Position numbers and translations under genes: made by a program | Notes under the pieces: generated by a model | What the model was told of the DNA's origin: nothing | What the model saw: only the letters and a program-made list of their open reading frames with translations | Databases searched by the model: none | Source: CAVRJC01 sp963721435 | GTDB taxonomy: Bacteria; Actinomycetota; Acidimicrobiia; IMCC26256; DASPTH01 | Assembly (NCBI GenBank): GCA_963721435.1 | Contig: CAVRJC010000012.1 | Location: 248,001 to 312,000 of the forward strand | Reading direction: 5' to 3' | DNA: 64,000 nt | Part shown: positions 52,751 through 62,022 of the stretch, piece by piece | Layout of the letters: every line of letters begins with the position of its first letter | Numbering within the stretch: the first letter of the stretch is position 1

Positions 52751-53968
52751 TCAAACCTTCATCACGAGGTCCATGCGCTGGCGGCCGCGCAAGGGCGTGA
52801 AGCTCGTCCAGTCGGACTCTCCGGTCTCTTCGATCGTGCCGTAGCGGTCGAGCAGCGTCGCGAACGCGACCTCACCCTCGATCCGAGCGAGGCTCGCGCC
52901 CAGGCAGTAGTGCACGCCCCAGCCAAACGACAGGTGACGAATCTCGGGCCGCTGCACGTCGAAGCGCCCGGGATCGGGGAACCGCTCGGGATCGTGGTTG
53001 GCCGCGGTGAGGTTCAGCATCACGAACTGGTCCTCGGCGATGTCGATGCCCGCGATGATCGTCGGGTTGCGCGCGATGCGTGACGTGAACGTAATGGGCG
53101 GGTCGTACCGGAGCATCTCTTCGACCGCGTTGGGGATGAGCGAGCGGTCGGCGCGCACGAGCGCGAGTTGCTCCGGGTTCTCGAGCAACCGGTACAGGCC
53201 GTTGCCGAGCAGGTTCTGGGTGGTCTCGTGCCCGGCAAAGATCAGCTGCACGACCATCGCGACCAGTTCCTCAGGCGAGAGGCGGTCGCCGCCGTCCTCC
53301 GCGCCGATGAGCGCAGTGAGCAGGTCGTGGCGGGGATTTGCACGCCGCTCCGCGATCATCGCCGAGACGTACTCGTTGAAGCCCTCCATCCCCCGGTCGC
53401 CGACTGCGCGCGCCTCGGGAGTGGTGACGCCCGACGCCATCGTGAGCCCGAGGGCCCACTCCTCCATCTGGTTCACGTCGACGCGCGGAATGCCGATCAT
53501 CTCGCACACGACGCGCAACGGGAGGACACGCGCCCACTCGTGCACGAACTCGACTCGGCCACCGTTGTCGTCGACCTGATCACACAGCTCCGCGGCGAAG
53601 CGCTGCGACACGTCGCGCATCGATGCGACCGCACGCGGCGTGAACGCGCGGCTCACGAGCTTGCGGAGGCGCGTGTGACCAGGGGGGTTCATCATCACGA
53701 CGTTGAGGCGGATCCAGTCGACGAACGCTCCCTCGGTCCAGCCCTGCATCTCGAAGTAGCGCGCACCCATCGCCATCAGATTCGGGTCGTTGAGAGCCGA
53801 GAGGTTGTCTTCGTAGCGGAGGAAGAACACCGTCCCGAAGGTCGGCACGAATGCCGCGGGCGCGTTGGCGGCGTGCATCGGCGCGGTGACGACCATCGGC
53901 TCGCGCCACCAATCGGGCTGCGCGAGGTCGATCACCGGCAGATCCGCGTACTGCACTGTCATCCCCAC
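52751..53968 (-). CDS. Cytochrome P450
   Basis: 405 residues. The I-helix motif AGHETT lies at 245-250, ExxR at E284-R287 and the heme loop FGWGVHYCLG has Cys355. Also MMNPPGHTRLRKLVSRAFTP, the usual C-helix region. It resembles CYP107/CYP125-neighbour actinobacterial enzymes acting on terpenoids, steroids or macrolides, but the substrate cannot be assigned. An alternative ATG is at 53962. No ferredoxin gene adjoins. The open frame is clean with normal high GC, in contrast to the neighbours on both sides. Confidence 0.93.
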   Translation of the reverse strand: MGMTVQYADLPVIDLAQPDWWREPMVVTAPMHAANAPAAFVPTFGTVFFLRYEDNLSALNDPNLMAMGARYFEMQGWTEGAFVDWIRLNVVMMNPPGHTRLRKLVSRAFTPRAVASMRDVSQRFAAELCDQVDDNGGRVEFVHEWARVLPLRVVCEMIGIPRVDVNQMEEWALGLTMASGVTTPEARAVGDRGMEGFNEYVSAMIAERRANPRHDLLTALIGAEDGGDRLSPEELVAMVVQLIFAGHETTQNLLGNGLYRLLENPEQLALVRADRSLIPNAVEEMLRYDPPITFTSRIARNPTIIAGIDIAEDQFVMLNLTAANHDPERFPDPGRFDVQRPEIRHLSFGWGVHYCLGASLARIEGEVAFATLLDRYGTIEETGESDWTSFTPLRGRQRMDLVMKV

Positions 53969-54054
53969 CCCCTGGTCGACGACCTGGCCGCGACCCTACT
54001 CAGCGCCGCGCGAAATCGGAGTCCCTCGACGCGAAGTGCGCGAAGCTGACCGCC

Positions 54055-55953
54055 GTGGCGATGGGATGGGGATGGGCAGGGACAGTCGGTGATTTCCTCC
54101 AACTTCCGTTTCGGTCTTGGCTGCAGGATCTCGAAACACACCACTTTCAGCTCATGCGCTCGCCGGCGTCGGGGTCTCAAGTTCGAGCCTGGACCGCGGA
54201 GCACGCGGCACTGACATCGGCGCTCCGAGACTGCACCGTCGCAATACCTGTAGCTGGAGAATGGCAGATCGTGTTCGAGTTCGAACTTCCTCTGGAAGGA
54301 GGGAGGCGACCCGATGTCGTCGTGTTCACCGGACGCTCGATCGCAGTCCTTGAGTTCAAGGACGTCGCGCTTCCGCAGCAGGCATTTGTCGACCAGGTGG
54401 CGGGGTACGCGAGTGATCTCAGCGAGTACCACGAAGCATCGCACGGACTCGCCATCACCCCAATCGTCGTGCCGACGGGCGCAAGCAAGGATGGAGTCGC
54501 TCGACAAGACGACGAGGTCTTCACAACAGACCCGGCGGGCTTGTCGCAGTATCTCTTCAGGACGTATCAGCCCGGATCGATTGACTTTGAGAGATGGCTG
54601 CATTCTCCCTACGCGCCGCTTCCGACACTCGTTGCAGCGGCACGCCGGATCTTCCAGCACGAGCCGCTGCCGCACGTCAAGCTCGCGCACTCGGTTGGGA
54701 TCCCAGAAACCGTCGAGCTCTTGACGAATCTCGTCAAGCGCACGGAGGATCATGGCGGACGCATGCTGGCGTTTGTCACCGGCGTTCCGGGGAGCGGTAA
54801 GACACTGGTCGGCCTACGGCTCGTATACGAGCGTTCGGGAGAGCAAGCGACTGCAACGTTTCTCTCCGGAAACGGACCGCTCGTCCAGGTGCTGCGCGAC
54901 GCGCTCAAGAGTCGCGTCTTCGTCAATGATCTGCACGCGTTCATCAAGACCTACGGCTTGAATGAGCGAATAACTCCAGTCCAGCACGTCCTCGTGTTCG
55001 ATGAAGCACAGCGGGCCTGGGATCGCGAGTACATGCAGGAGAAGCGCGGAATCTCCGCTTCGGAACCTGAACTCCTGGTCAAGATCGGTGAACGACTCCC
55101 GCGCTGGGCGGCGCTCATCGGCCTCGTGGGCGATGGGCAGGAGATCCACTCGGGCGAGGAGGGCGGCATCGCTCAATGGCGCACCGCGGCGTCACCGCCC
55201 ATTTCTGAAGCTGATTGGCGCGTGTACTGCCCGCCGCGACTTGGTCCCGAGTTCGCGGGGTTTACCGTGGAAGCGCACGAAGCACTCGATCTCACGGTGT
55301 CGTTACGTTCGAAGCAAGCCGAACAGCTGCACCGATGGGTAGCACTCACGTTAGAGGGAAGTCTTCCGCTCGCGGCGCGGCTCGCTGCGCATCTGCAAAG
55401 CGCGTTTCCCATCTACCTCACACGAGATTTCGACGCGGCGCGCGAGTACGCACGCGAACGCCTTCAAGATGAGCCTGATCGCCGATCCGGGCTTGTTGCA
55501 TCGTCGCACGACAAATCGTTGAGGAAGTTGCAGCCGCCGATCGACAACGGCTTCCAGGCCACTACCAAACTGATGAACTACGGCCGTTGGTACAACGGCT
55601 CCGTTGACGATCCCAAGTCGTCACTGCATCTCGATCAGCCCGTCACAGAATTCGGCTGTCAGGGACTCGAGCTCGACTTGCCGATCGTGTGTTGGGGCGA
55701 CGACTACTGCTGGAACGGAACAGCGTGGCAGAAGAAGCCGATTCATCGGCGTTACCCACAAGAAGATCCTGAGCAACTCCTCACGAACGCTTATCGCGTG
55801 CTGCTGACGCGCGGGCGTGAAGGAATGGTGATCTTCGTTCCGCCGATCGCTGCCTTGGACCTCACGGAGCACGCGCTCCTCGCCGCTGGAGTGCGCCCGC
55901 TTCCGGAGGAGCTGGAAGCAATTGGAGCGGTGGCGATCAGAGGGAGCGCGTAG
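54055..55953 (+). CDS. PD-(D/E)XK-like nuclease fused to DUF2075 superfamily 1 helicase/ATPase
   Basis: 632 residues (GTG at 54055; ATG at 54061 also possible). The N-terminal domain contains RRPDVVVFTGRSIAVLEFKD, a PD-(D/E)XK-like signature with D87 and E100-x-K102. The C-terminal part is a DUF2075 P-loop ATPase: Walker A GVPGSGKTLVGL (243-250), Walker B HVLVFDEAQR (D316, E317), motif III GLVGDGQEI (356-364) and a final LLTRGREGMVIFVPP like helicase motif VI. Such fusions are predicted phage- or plasmid-defence effectors. GC is about 57-60 %, lower than surroundings, suggesting transfer. The 3' end overlaps the convergent small gene by 17 bases. Confidence 0.8.
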   Translation: MAMGWGWAGTVGDFLQLPFRSWLQDLETHHFQLMRSPASGSQVRAWTAEHAALTSALRDCTVAIPVAGEWQIVFEFELPLEGGRRPDVVVFTGRSIAVLEFKDVALPQQAFVDQVAGYASDLSEYHEASHGLAITPIVVPTGASKDGVARQDDEVFTTDPAGLSQYLFRTYQPGSIDFERWLHSPYAPLPTLVAAARRIFQHEPLPHVKLAHSVGIPETVELLTNLVKRTEDHGGRMLAFVTGVPGSGKTLVGLRLVYERSGEQATATFLSGNGPLVQVLRDALKSRVFVNDLHAFIKTYGLNERITPVQHVLVFDEAQRAWDREYMQEKRGISASEPELLVKIGERLPRWAALIGLVGDGQEIHSGEEGGIAQWRTAASPPISEADWRVYCPPRLGPEFAGFTVEAHEALDLTVSLRSKQAEQLHRWVALTLEGSLPLAARLAAHLQSAFPIYLTRDFDAAREYARERLQDEPDRRSGLVASSHDKSLRKLQPPIDNGFQATTKLMNYGRWYNGSVDDPKSSLHLDQPVTEFGCQGLELDLPIVCWGDDYCWNGTAWQKKPIHRRYPQEDPEQLLTNAYRVLLTRGREGMVIFVPPIAALDLTEHALLAAGVRPLPEELEAIGAVAIRGSA

Positions 55954-56227
55954 CTCTACCCGCCAAGCCTGCGCACTCGGCGATTCGGGCAGCGAGCATT
56001 CGGCACTTCGTAACCTCCTCGATTGCCTCGAGCTGCTCTTCCGTCGGCACACAGCCGTCCCAGTACCGATCTCTCGCACCCAAGAAGTCGCCGGGGATGA
56101 AGACCATTCCGTTGTTCCGAGGTAGGTAGTGCCCTGGTTCCCAATACTCGTAGCTATCGAGTGCTTCGCAGAGCAACACAATCTCGCGGTCGCTGAGCAT
56201 AACGGCGAATCGGTCGTCGGCTTCCAT
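55937..56227 (-). CDS. Hypothetical protein, 96 aa, convergent with nuclease-helicase
   Basis: From the ATG at 56225-56227: MEADDRFAVMLSDREIVLLC, ALDSYEYWEPGHYLPRNNG, then VPTEEQLEAIEEVTKCRMLA and an end AGRATRSL. Acidic, mostly helical, no membrane segment. I recognise no family. The frame has codon bias similar to the nuclease-helicase gene, with the same lower GC, and the 17-base tail overlap implies they arrived together. A role as partner or immunity factor is possible but unsupported. Confidence 0.5.
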   Translation of the reverse strand: MEADDRFAVMLSDREIVLLCEALDSYEYWEPGHYLPRNNGMVFIPGDFLGARDRYWDGCVPTEEQLEAIEEVTKCRMLAARIAECAGLAGRATRSL

Positions 56228-56284
56228 ACGCGGCAAGACTCTCGAGAATCGCGGTAACCGTCAAGGCCAACCGGAGACCATGAC

Positions 56285-56575
56285 ATGGACATGACCGACT
56301 TCCAGAGCCTCATGGAGGCGACGTACGGCGAACGCGATCGTGCACGGGGCGTCCCGGCGAGCATCGCGTGGCTGGCCGAGGAGGTCGGCGAGTTCGCGAA
56401 GGCGGCGCGGAAGGGCACGCGCGACGAGCAGCTGCACGAGCTCGGTGACGTCATCGCGTGGCTGGCGTCGATCGCGAATCAGCTCGATCTCACGTTCGCG
56501 GAGGCCGTCGGCCGGTACGCGAACGGGTGCCCGCGGTGTGCATCGATCCCCTGCGCGTGCGAGACCGGCACCTGA
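56285..56575 (+). CDS. MazG-like nucleotide pyrophosphohydrolase with Cys-rich tail
   Basis: 96 residues. All-alpha NTP pyrophosphatase core: IAWLAEEVGEFAKAARK with EExxE, then LHELGDVIAWLASIANQLDL with ExxD, which together bind magnesium. The C-terminus NGCPRCASIPCACETGT adds four cysteines in 12 residues, as in some archaeal and actinobacterial single-domain MazG proteins, and may bind zinc. Removes pyrophosphate from (d)NTPs, often damaged ones. It lies 57 bases from the small convergent gene and 45 before pirin. Confidence 0.85.
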   Translation: MDMTDFQSLMEATYGERDRARGVPASIAWLAEEVGEFAKAARKGTRDEQLHELGDVIAWLASIANQLDLTFAEAVGRYANGCPRCASIPCACETGT

Positions 56576-56608
56576 CGCACCGCCCTGGGCGCGCGACCAC
56601 GTACGGCA

Positions 56609-56614
56609 TACCGT
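56609..56614 (+). promoter_or_regulatory. Probable -10 box of leaderless pirin gene
   Basis: TACCGT six bases before the ATG at 56621, same pattern as other leaderless starts. Confidence 0.45.
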
Positions 56615-56620
56615 GGCGCG

Positions 56621-57655
56621 ATGGCTGACGACATCGTGTTGCAGACGTTCCCGCTCGGGTCCCAGTGGCCCACGATCGATCCCTTCCTCTTCTGCGCGCA
56701 CCACGACGACGCCTACCCCGCGGGCAACGACGAGCTCGGCCCTGCGGCCTCGCTCGACGGGCGCGAGATCGGTGCCGACTTCGCGGGCGTCGACGGTTGG
56801 CGCATGTACCACGGCGACACAGTGCCGGGATTCCCCGGCCACCCGCACCGGGGCTTCGAGACGGTGACGTTCGTGCGCAAGGGCCTGATCGATCACTCCG
56901 ACTCGCTCGGCGCGACCGCGCGCTTCGGACGCGGCGACACGCAGTGGCTCACCGCGGGGAGCGGCATCGTGCACTCCGAGATGTTCCCGCTCGTCGACCG
57001 CGACGGACCGAACCCGCTCGAGCTCTTCCAGATCTGGCTCAACCTGCCGGCCGCCGACAAGATGGTCGACCCGTACTTCACGATGTTGTGGGAGTCCGAC
57101 ACGCCGCGCGTCATCGCGAAGGACGACGACGGTCGCGTCACCGAGATCACCGTGATCGCGGGAGCGGTCGACGGCCAACGCGCTCCCCTGCCTCCGCCCA
57201 ACTCATGGGCGGCGCGGGCGGAGTCCGACGTCGCGATCTGGAACCTCCGGCTCGAACCGGGCGCCGCGTGGGAGCTCCCGTCCGCGGCGGGTCCCGAGAC
57301 CGTTCGCACGATCTACGTGTACGAAGGTGGGCTCACGATCGGCGACGAGCACAAGGTCGTTGCACACACCGGAGCAGTGTTGCGACCGGATGTCGCGGTG
57401 TCGCTGCGCGCCGGCGATGACGGCGCCGAAGTGCTCATGCTCCAGGGCGTCCCCATCGGCGAGCCGGTCGCGCAACACGGACCGTTCGTGATGAACGACC
57501 AGGCCGGGATCATCCAGGCCTTCGAGGACTACCAGCGCACCGGTTTCGGCGGCTGGCCCTTCGACCGGGAAGACCCGGTGCACCCGAACGATCAGCGACG
57601 CTTCGCCCGCCACGCCGACGGGCACGTCGAGCAAGCGGCCGTCGCGGACAACTGA
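56621..57655 (+). CDS. Pirin-family bicupin protein
   Basis: 344 residues. The N-terminal cupin has the pirin metal site: GFPGHPHRGFETVTFVRKG with two His, and GSGIVHSEMFPLVDRDG with the third His and Glu. A second cupin is in the C-terminal half (VRTIYVYEGGLTIGDEHKVV and VLMLQGVPIGEPVAQHGPFV), ending with the typical DYQRTGFGGWPFDREDPVH. Pirins have quercetinase or redox-regulatory roles; which applies here is unknown. Preceded by a TACCGT box. Confidence 0.9.
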   Translation: MADDIVLQTFPLGSQWPTIDPFLFCAHHDDAYPAGNDELGPAASLDGREIGADFAGVDGWRMYHGDTVPGFPGHPHRGFETVTFVRKGLIDHSDSLGATARFGRGDTQWLTAGSGIVHSEMFPLVDRDGPNPLELFQIWLNLPAADKMVDPYFTMLWESDTPRVIAKDDDGRVTEITVIAGAVDGQRAPLPPPNSWAARAESDVAIWNLRLEPGAAWELPSAAGPETVRTIYVYEGGLTIGDEHKVVAHTGAVLRPDVAVSLRAGDDGAEVLMLQGVPIGEPVAQHGPFVMNDQAGIIQAFEDYQRTGFGGWPFDREDPVHPNDQRRFARHADGHVEQAAVADN

Positions 57656-57676
57656 TCGACGGCGGGGGCCAGCACG

Positions 57677-57691
57677 CCCTCTCGACGAGGG
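57677..57691 (+). terminator. Weak hairpin after pirin gene
   Basis: CCCTC (57677-57681), loop TCGAC, GAGGG (57687-57691), 22 bases after the pirin stop. Short stem without T-run; a possible terminator. Confidence 0.3.
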
Positions 57692-57736
57692 GCTGACACC
57701 CTGGCCCGATCACGGCCACGGGCGTAGACCAGAGCC

Positions 57737-60257
57737 ATGAGGGGCGATCGGCGCACGGGCGGGGCGGTGCGCTACCGCCTCGCCGCGGAGCTCAGCAACC
57801 GGTGGAAGGCATGGCTGGGCCTCGCGCTCGCCATCGGCCTCGCCGGAGGGATCGCGCTCGCGGCCGCCGCGGGCGCCCGCCGCACTGCGTCGGCGTATTC
57901 GCGTCTGCTCGACTCAGTCGAGCAGGAAGACGCGTTCGTGGCACCCGTCTCCCCCGACGGCCGGTACAACGACATCGAGAACCCGATCCTGCTCGACGCC
58001 GCCCGCCTCCCGCAGGTGGAGCGCAGCGCCGGCTTCGCGCAATTGCTCACCGCGTACGGCACGAAGATCACCGAAGCGGCCTTCAACGAGGGCCTCGGAT
58101 CGCTCGCGCTGATCAACGGGTCCGGCTACGAGTTCGACCGCGCCAAGATCCTCGACGGCCGCGCCCCGGACCGCCACAAGGTGAACGAGACGCTGATCAA
58201 CCCGCAGTTCGCCGATGCGCATCGCCTCGAGGTCGGCAGCCGCTTCCCGATGACGATCATCAGCTCGGACGTGCTCGACGCCTCACTCGCGAACGGCACC
58301 GACTACGACGGTCCCGTCGGCCACGAGACGATGATCGTCACGGGAATTGGCAAGTTCGCGCGCGACATCGTGCCGACGACGGTGAATGACGAGAGCCCGA
58401 TCTCCTACGTGACACCCGCGTTCTTCGCGAAGTACCCCTGGTCACTCGTGAACTACGGCAGCGTTGTCAGACTGCGCCCGGGAGCGGACGTCGAGCAGTT
58501 TCACGCCGATGTGATCCGGATCGCCGACGGCTACGGCGTCCCCGCGCAACAGGTGTACTTCACCGCCCAGCGCGACCGCACCGAGACAGTGACGCGCGCC
58601 GTCCGCCCGCAAGCACTCGCCCTCGCGCTCCTCGCGCTGGTGGTCGCGCTCGCCGCGTTCCTCGTCGGCGGTCAGGCCCTGTCGCGGCAAGTGTTCGTCG
58701 ACTCGACCGACTCGCCGGTGCTGGGTGCAGTCGGCATGACGCGACATCAACGCTTCGCGCTGGCGATCACGCGCGTGGCGATCGTCAGCGGCGCAGGTGC
58801 CGCGCTTGCCGTCGTGCTCGCGATCGCGGCGTCCCCGCTCTTCCCGATCGGGCTCGCACGCGATGCAGAGCCGAACGCCGGGCTCTCGTTCGATGCCGTC
58901 GTCCTCGTCGGCGGGTTCGTCGTGATCCTCATCGGGTTCATCGCGCGCGGCGCGTTCCCTGCATGGACGGGTGCGTCGGCAACTCCCGGCACGCTCGGCA
59001 TCGCCGAGCCCGAGCGCGCACGACCGTCGCGCGTCGCCGAACGACTGAGCCAGAGTGGGTTCCGGCCCGCGCGCGTCATCGGGGTCCGCATGGCATTCGA
59101 GGCCGGTCACGGTCGCACCGCAGTGCCCGTGCGCAGCGCGCTCGTGACCACCGCGCTCGCGATCGCCGCCGTCGCCGCGGTGTTCACGTTCTCCACCAAC
59201 TTGAACCGGCTCGCAGAGACACCCGAGCGGTACGGATGGGGCTGGACCGGCTCGGTCGGCTTCGGCTTCGATCCGCTGCCGAGTGATGTCACGACACGGC
59301 TCGTCGACAACCCGAAGATTTCCGCCGTCGCGGGGGCGAACTACGGAACGCTCGACGTGGCGGGCCGTGCCATCCCGCTCGTGACCTACGACAAGCTCAA
59401 GGGCAACGTCGGCCCTGTGATCCTCGAAGGTCGTGCGCCGCGCGGAGACCGCGAGCTCGCGCTCGGGACCCGAACGTTGCGCGAGTCCGGGCTCTCGCTC
59501 GGCGACCGCGTCCCCGTGCGCATCGGTGGCCAACACGGGACGATGCGCATCGTCGGGCGAGCGGTGTTCCCCCGCCTCGGCGCGGGCTCGTTCACCCCGA
59601 CCGACCTGGGCCAGGGGGCAACGATGACCCAAGGCGCGTTGACGAAGCTCGGCATCGACACCACCGATCCGAGCAACACCGATGACCCCGACGCCGCGCT
59701 ATTCCGTCTACTTCATGCGTGCCGCACCCGGCGTGTCGTACGCCACGGTGGCGTCGAGCGTGAATCGAGACCTGGCCGACCTCCTCAGTGACGACTGTGC
59801 CGATTTCTGCGTGAGTGCCGCGCAACGCCCCGGCGACATCGTGGCGTACCGGCGCGTGCGCTCCACGACGACGGCGCTCGTCGTGCTGCTCGTGCTCATG
59901 GCGGTCGCGGCGTTGACCCACTCGCTCGTGACGTCGGTGCGCCGCCGGCGGCGTGACCTCGCCCTCCTCAAGACGCTCGGCTTCGTCGGCAAGCAGGTCT
60001 CGAGCACGGCCCGGTGGCAGGGCTTCGCGCTTGCGGGGGCTGCCCTCCTCATCGGGGTGCCACTCGGGCTCGTGATCGGTCGGGTGTTCTGGTCGTTGTT
60101 CGCCGACGCGATCGGGGTGGCGACCGACGCGTCGATCCCCCTCCTCCCCGTGGTGCTGGCGGTCCCCGTCACCCTCGCGGCGGCGGCGATCATCGCCACC
60201 ATCCCTGCCCGCATCGCCCGGCGCACGCGGCCGGCGGCCATTCTCCGGGCGGCGTAG
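57737..60257 (+). CDS. FtsX-like permease (ABC transporter permease), one frame break
   Basis: 839 residues after removing one base near 59697 (DPDARYSVYFMRAAPG). N-terminal helix WLGLALAIGLAGGIALAAAA, then a large outer domain (about 50-280), a helix block at about 290-400 (LALALLALVVALAAFLVGGQ), a second outer domain after VTTALAIAAVAAVFTFSTNL, and a final FtsX core TALVVLLVLMAVAALTHSLV with RRDLALLKTLGFVGKQVSST. This is the MacB/FtsX-type duplicated permease for lipoproteins or peptides. No ATP-binding partner gene lies beside it, so the ATPase must be encoded elsewhere. Confidence 0.85.
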
Positions 60258-60271
60258 CGGCGTCGCCTTCT

Positions 60272-60300
60272 CGGCCCGCCCACGCTCAGGAGTCGGGCCG
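60272..60300 (+). terminator. Hairpin after FtsX-like permease gene
   Basis: CGGCCCG (60272-60278) and CGGGCCG (60294-60300) form a perfect 7-bp stem around a 15-base loop, 15 bases after the permease stop. Candidate GC-rich terminator. Confidence 0.4.
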
Positions 60301-60320
60301 GAGATGCCGATACCGGGCAC

Positions 60321-60875
60321 ATGATCTCTCGCGGCACGACCTCCACTCCCCGCGCACCAACTTCGGCACCAACCCCAGCGCCCACCTCGGGTCCGGTGTG
60401 CCCGAACTGCGGATCGCCCTTGTCGCTCGAGCACGACGGTGAGCTCGACGCCTGGGCGTGCCCGCAGCACCACGGCCTCGGCTTCACCGTCAGCGAGGCG
60501 TACGCACGCATGGACGAAGCCGAGATCCACACGATCTGGCAGCAGGCGCGCACCGCAACCGCGGGGTCACGCACGTGCCCGATGTGCGCGATGGCGATGG
60601 TCTCGGTGACGGTTGCGCCGACTACGGACGCGCCGAGCGCCCTGAACCTCGACGTGTGCCTCGTCGACGAGTTCATCTGGTTCGACGCCGGTGAGCTCGA
60701 CGCGATCCCCGTCGACACGAACGAGCCCGTGCCGAGCCCCGATGAAGACGCGCACATCGCGCAGATCACCGAGCAGTTCGGGAGCGAGCTCACTGCGGAA
60801 TGGTCGGAGCGCGACCGCGAGACGCTGCGCGACCACCTCCTCCACCGTCTCGGACCGCCCGACGCGGCGCACTGA
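60321..60875 (+). CDS. Zinc-ribbon (zf-TFIIB-like) protein
   Basis: 184 residues. After a Thr/Pro/Ala-rich N-terminus comes CPNCGSPLSLEHDGELDAW with CPQHHG, then a second ribbon CPMCAMAMVSVTV ending LDVCLVDEFIWFDAGELDAI, the typical zf-TFIIB closing sequence although the second knuckle has only one Cys. C-terminal acidic region PSPDEDAHIAQITEQFG. Soluble, no enzyme motif. The two ribbons suggest a metal- or nucleic-acid-binding role. Convergent with the amidohydrolase at 60885, only nine bases apart. Confidence 0.8.
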   Translation: MISRGTTSTPRAPTSAPTPAPTSGPVCPNCGSPLSLEHDGELDAWACPQHHGLGFTVSEAYARMDEAEIHTIWQQARTATAGSRTCPMCAMAMVSVTVAPTTDAPSALNLDVCLVDEFIWFDAGELDAIPVDTNEPVPSPDEDAHIAQITEQFGSELTAEWSERDRETLRDHLLHRLGPPDAAH

Positions 60876-60884
60876 TCACACGCG

Positions 60885-62016
60885 CTACGGAAAGAGCGGG
60901 GCGCCGTTCTCGACGAAGAACTCGCGCGTGTAGGTGGGGCTGACGCGCGCGGTCATCGCCGCGAACACCTCGACCGGCGTGCGACCACCTTCGATGTGCG
61001 GGTAGTCGGTGCTGAACACGTAATGACTCCGCGATCCCGTAGCGGTCGACGAGGACGTCGACGGGCTCCGCCCACTGCGGCGTCACGCGCACGTTGCGAC
61101 GGATGTACTCGCTCGGCATGAGCGGATACTGCACGCCGACCTTCTGCAGGAGCGTCGCGTGCCGGTCGAGCCGCTCGCACAGCGGCCCGAGCCATGCGGC
61201 ACCGAACTCGATCGCGCCGAACCGCAGCCGCGGGAACCGCTCGAACACGCCACCCATCACCAGGCAGGTGATGAACACCTCGGCCGCGAGGTGTGCGACG
61301 ACGATGAAGTAGGGGCCGATCCGCTCTTCGCCACCGGGACGGTCGGGAAACATCGCGTGCAGCGTCGGGGCGTCGGCCCACTGGCGCGACGGGAACATGG
61401 GGTCGTCGGCTTCTCCACTTGCGAGCCCGCCGGCGCCGATGTGCAGGAACACCGGCGTGTCGGACTCCTCGAGCATCGCGCCAGAAGTCGTCCCACACCG
61501 GTGCCGCGGGTGACGTGCCCGCGGGCGGTTCCGCGCACGGCAACAGCACACCGCGTGCGCCCTTGCCGACGACGCGTTGCAGCTCGGCGAACGCGGTGTC
61601 GTGATCGGTCATGTTGATCTGACAGACCGCGCGCGCGCGGTCGTCGGCGCGCTGGGTCCAGTCGATGACGTAGTCGTTGTACCGACGGCACGCGGCGATC
61701 GCGGCCGGCGTGTGCAGAGCGGAGCTCGCGCAGCGTCGTGTTCGGGAACAGCAGCTGGCGATGGATACCCATGGCGTCGAGCGCGTCGACCCGGTCGGCC
61801 GGCGTCGAACGAACCGAGCGCGCTGATGCCCTTGATCCTCCACGTGTCCTCGCGGGCCTGCTCGCGCGCGGCGAGGTCGGCGTCACTGCCCACGAACTCA
61901 CGCAGGTAGTCGATGATCCATCCGCCGCCCGCGTCGCCGACGATCTCGGCCATCACGTCGGGCTCCATGTAGAGGTGCCCGTCGCAGTCGAGCATCCGGC
62001 CGGCGAACTCGAACAC
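60885..62016 (-). pseudogene. Amidohydrolase family 2, four frame breaks
   Basis: About 375 residues when joined. Starts MFEFAGRMLDCDGHLYMEPD (HxxxE-type metal start), then GGWIIDYLREFVGSDADLAA; break near 61800; ADRVDALDAMGIHRQLLFPN with TTLRELRSAH; break near 61720; AAIAACRRYNDYVIDWTQRA; break near 61480; EESDTPVFLHIGAGGLASGE and GVFERFPRLRFGAIEFGAAW; break near 61025; YVFSTDYPHIEGGRTPVEVF with the C-terminal ligand Asp, ending NGAPLFP. Motifs agree with the other family-2 paralogs, so this is a functional-looking gene whose frame is broken, most likely by extra bases. Confidence 0.8.
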
Positions 62017-62022
62017 TCCCGC

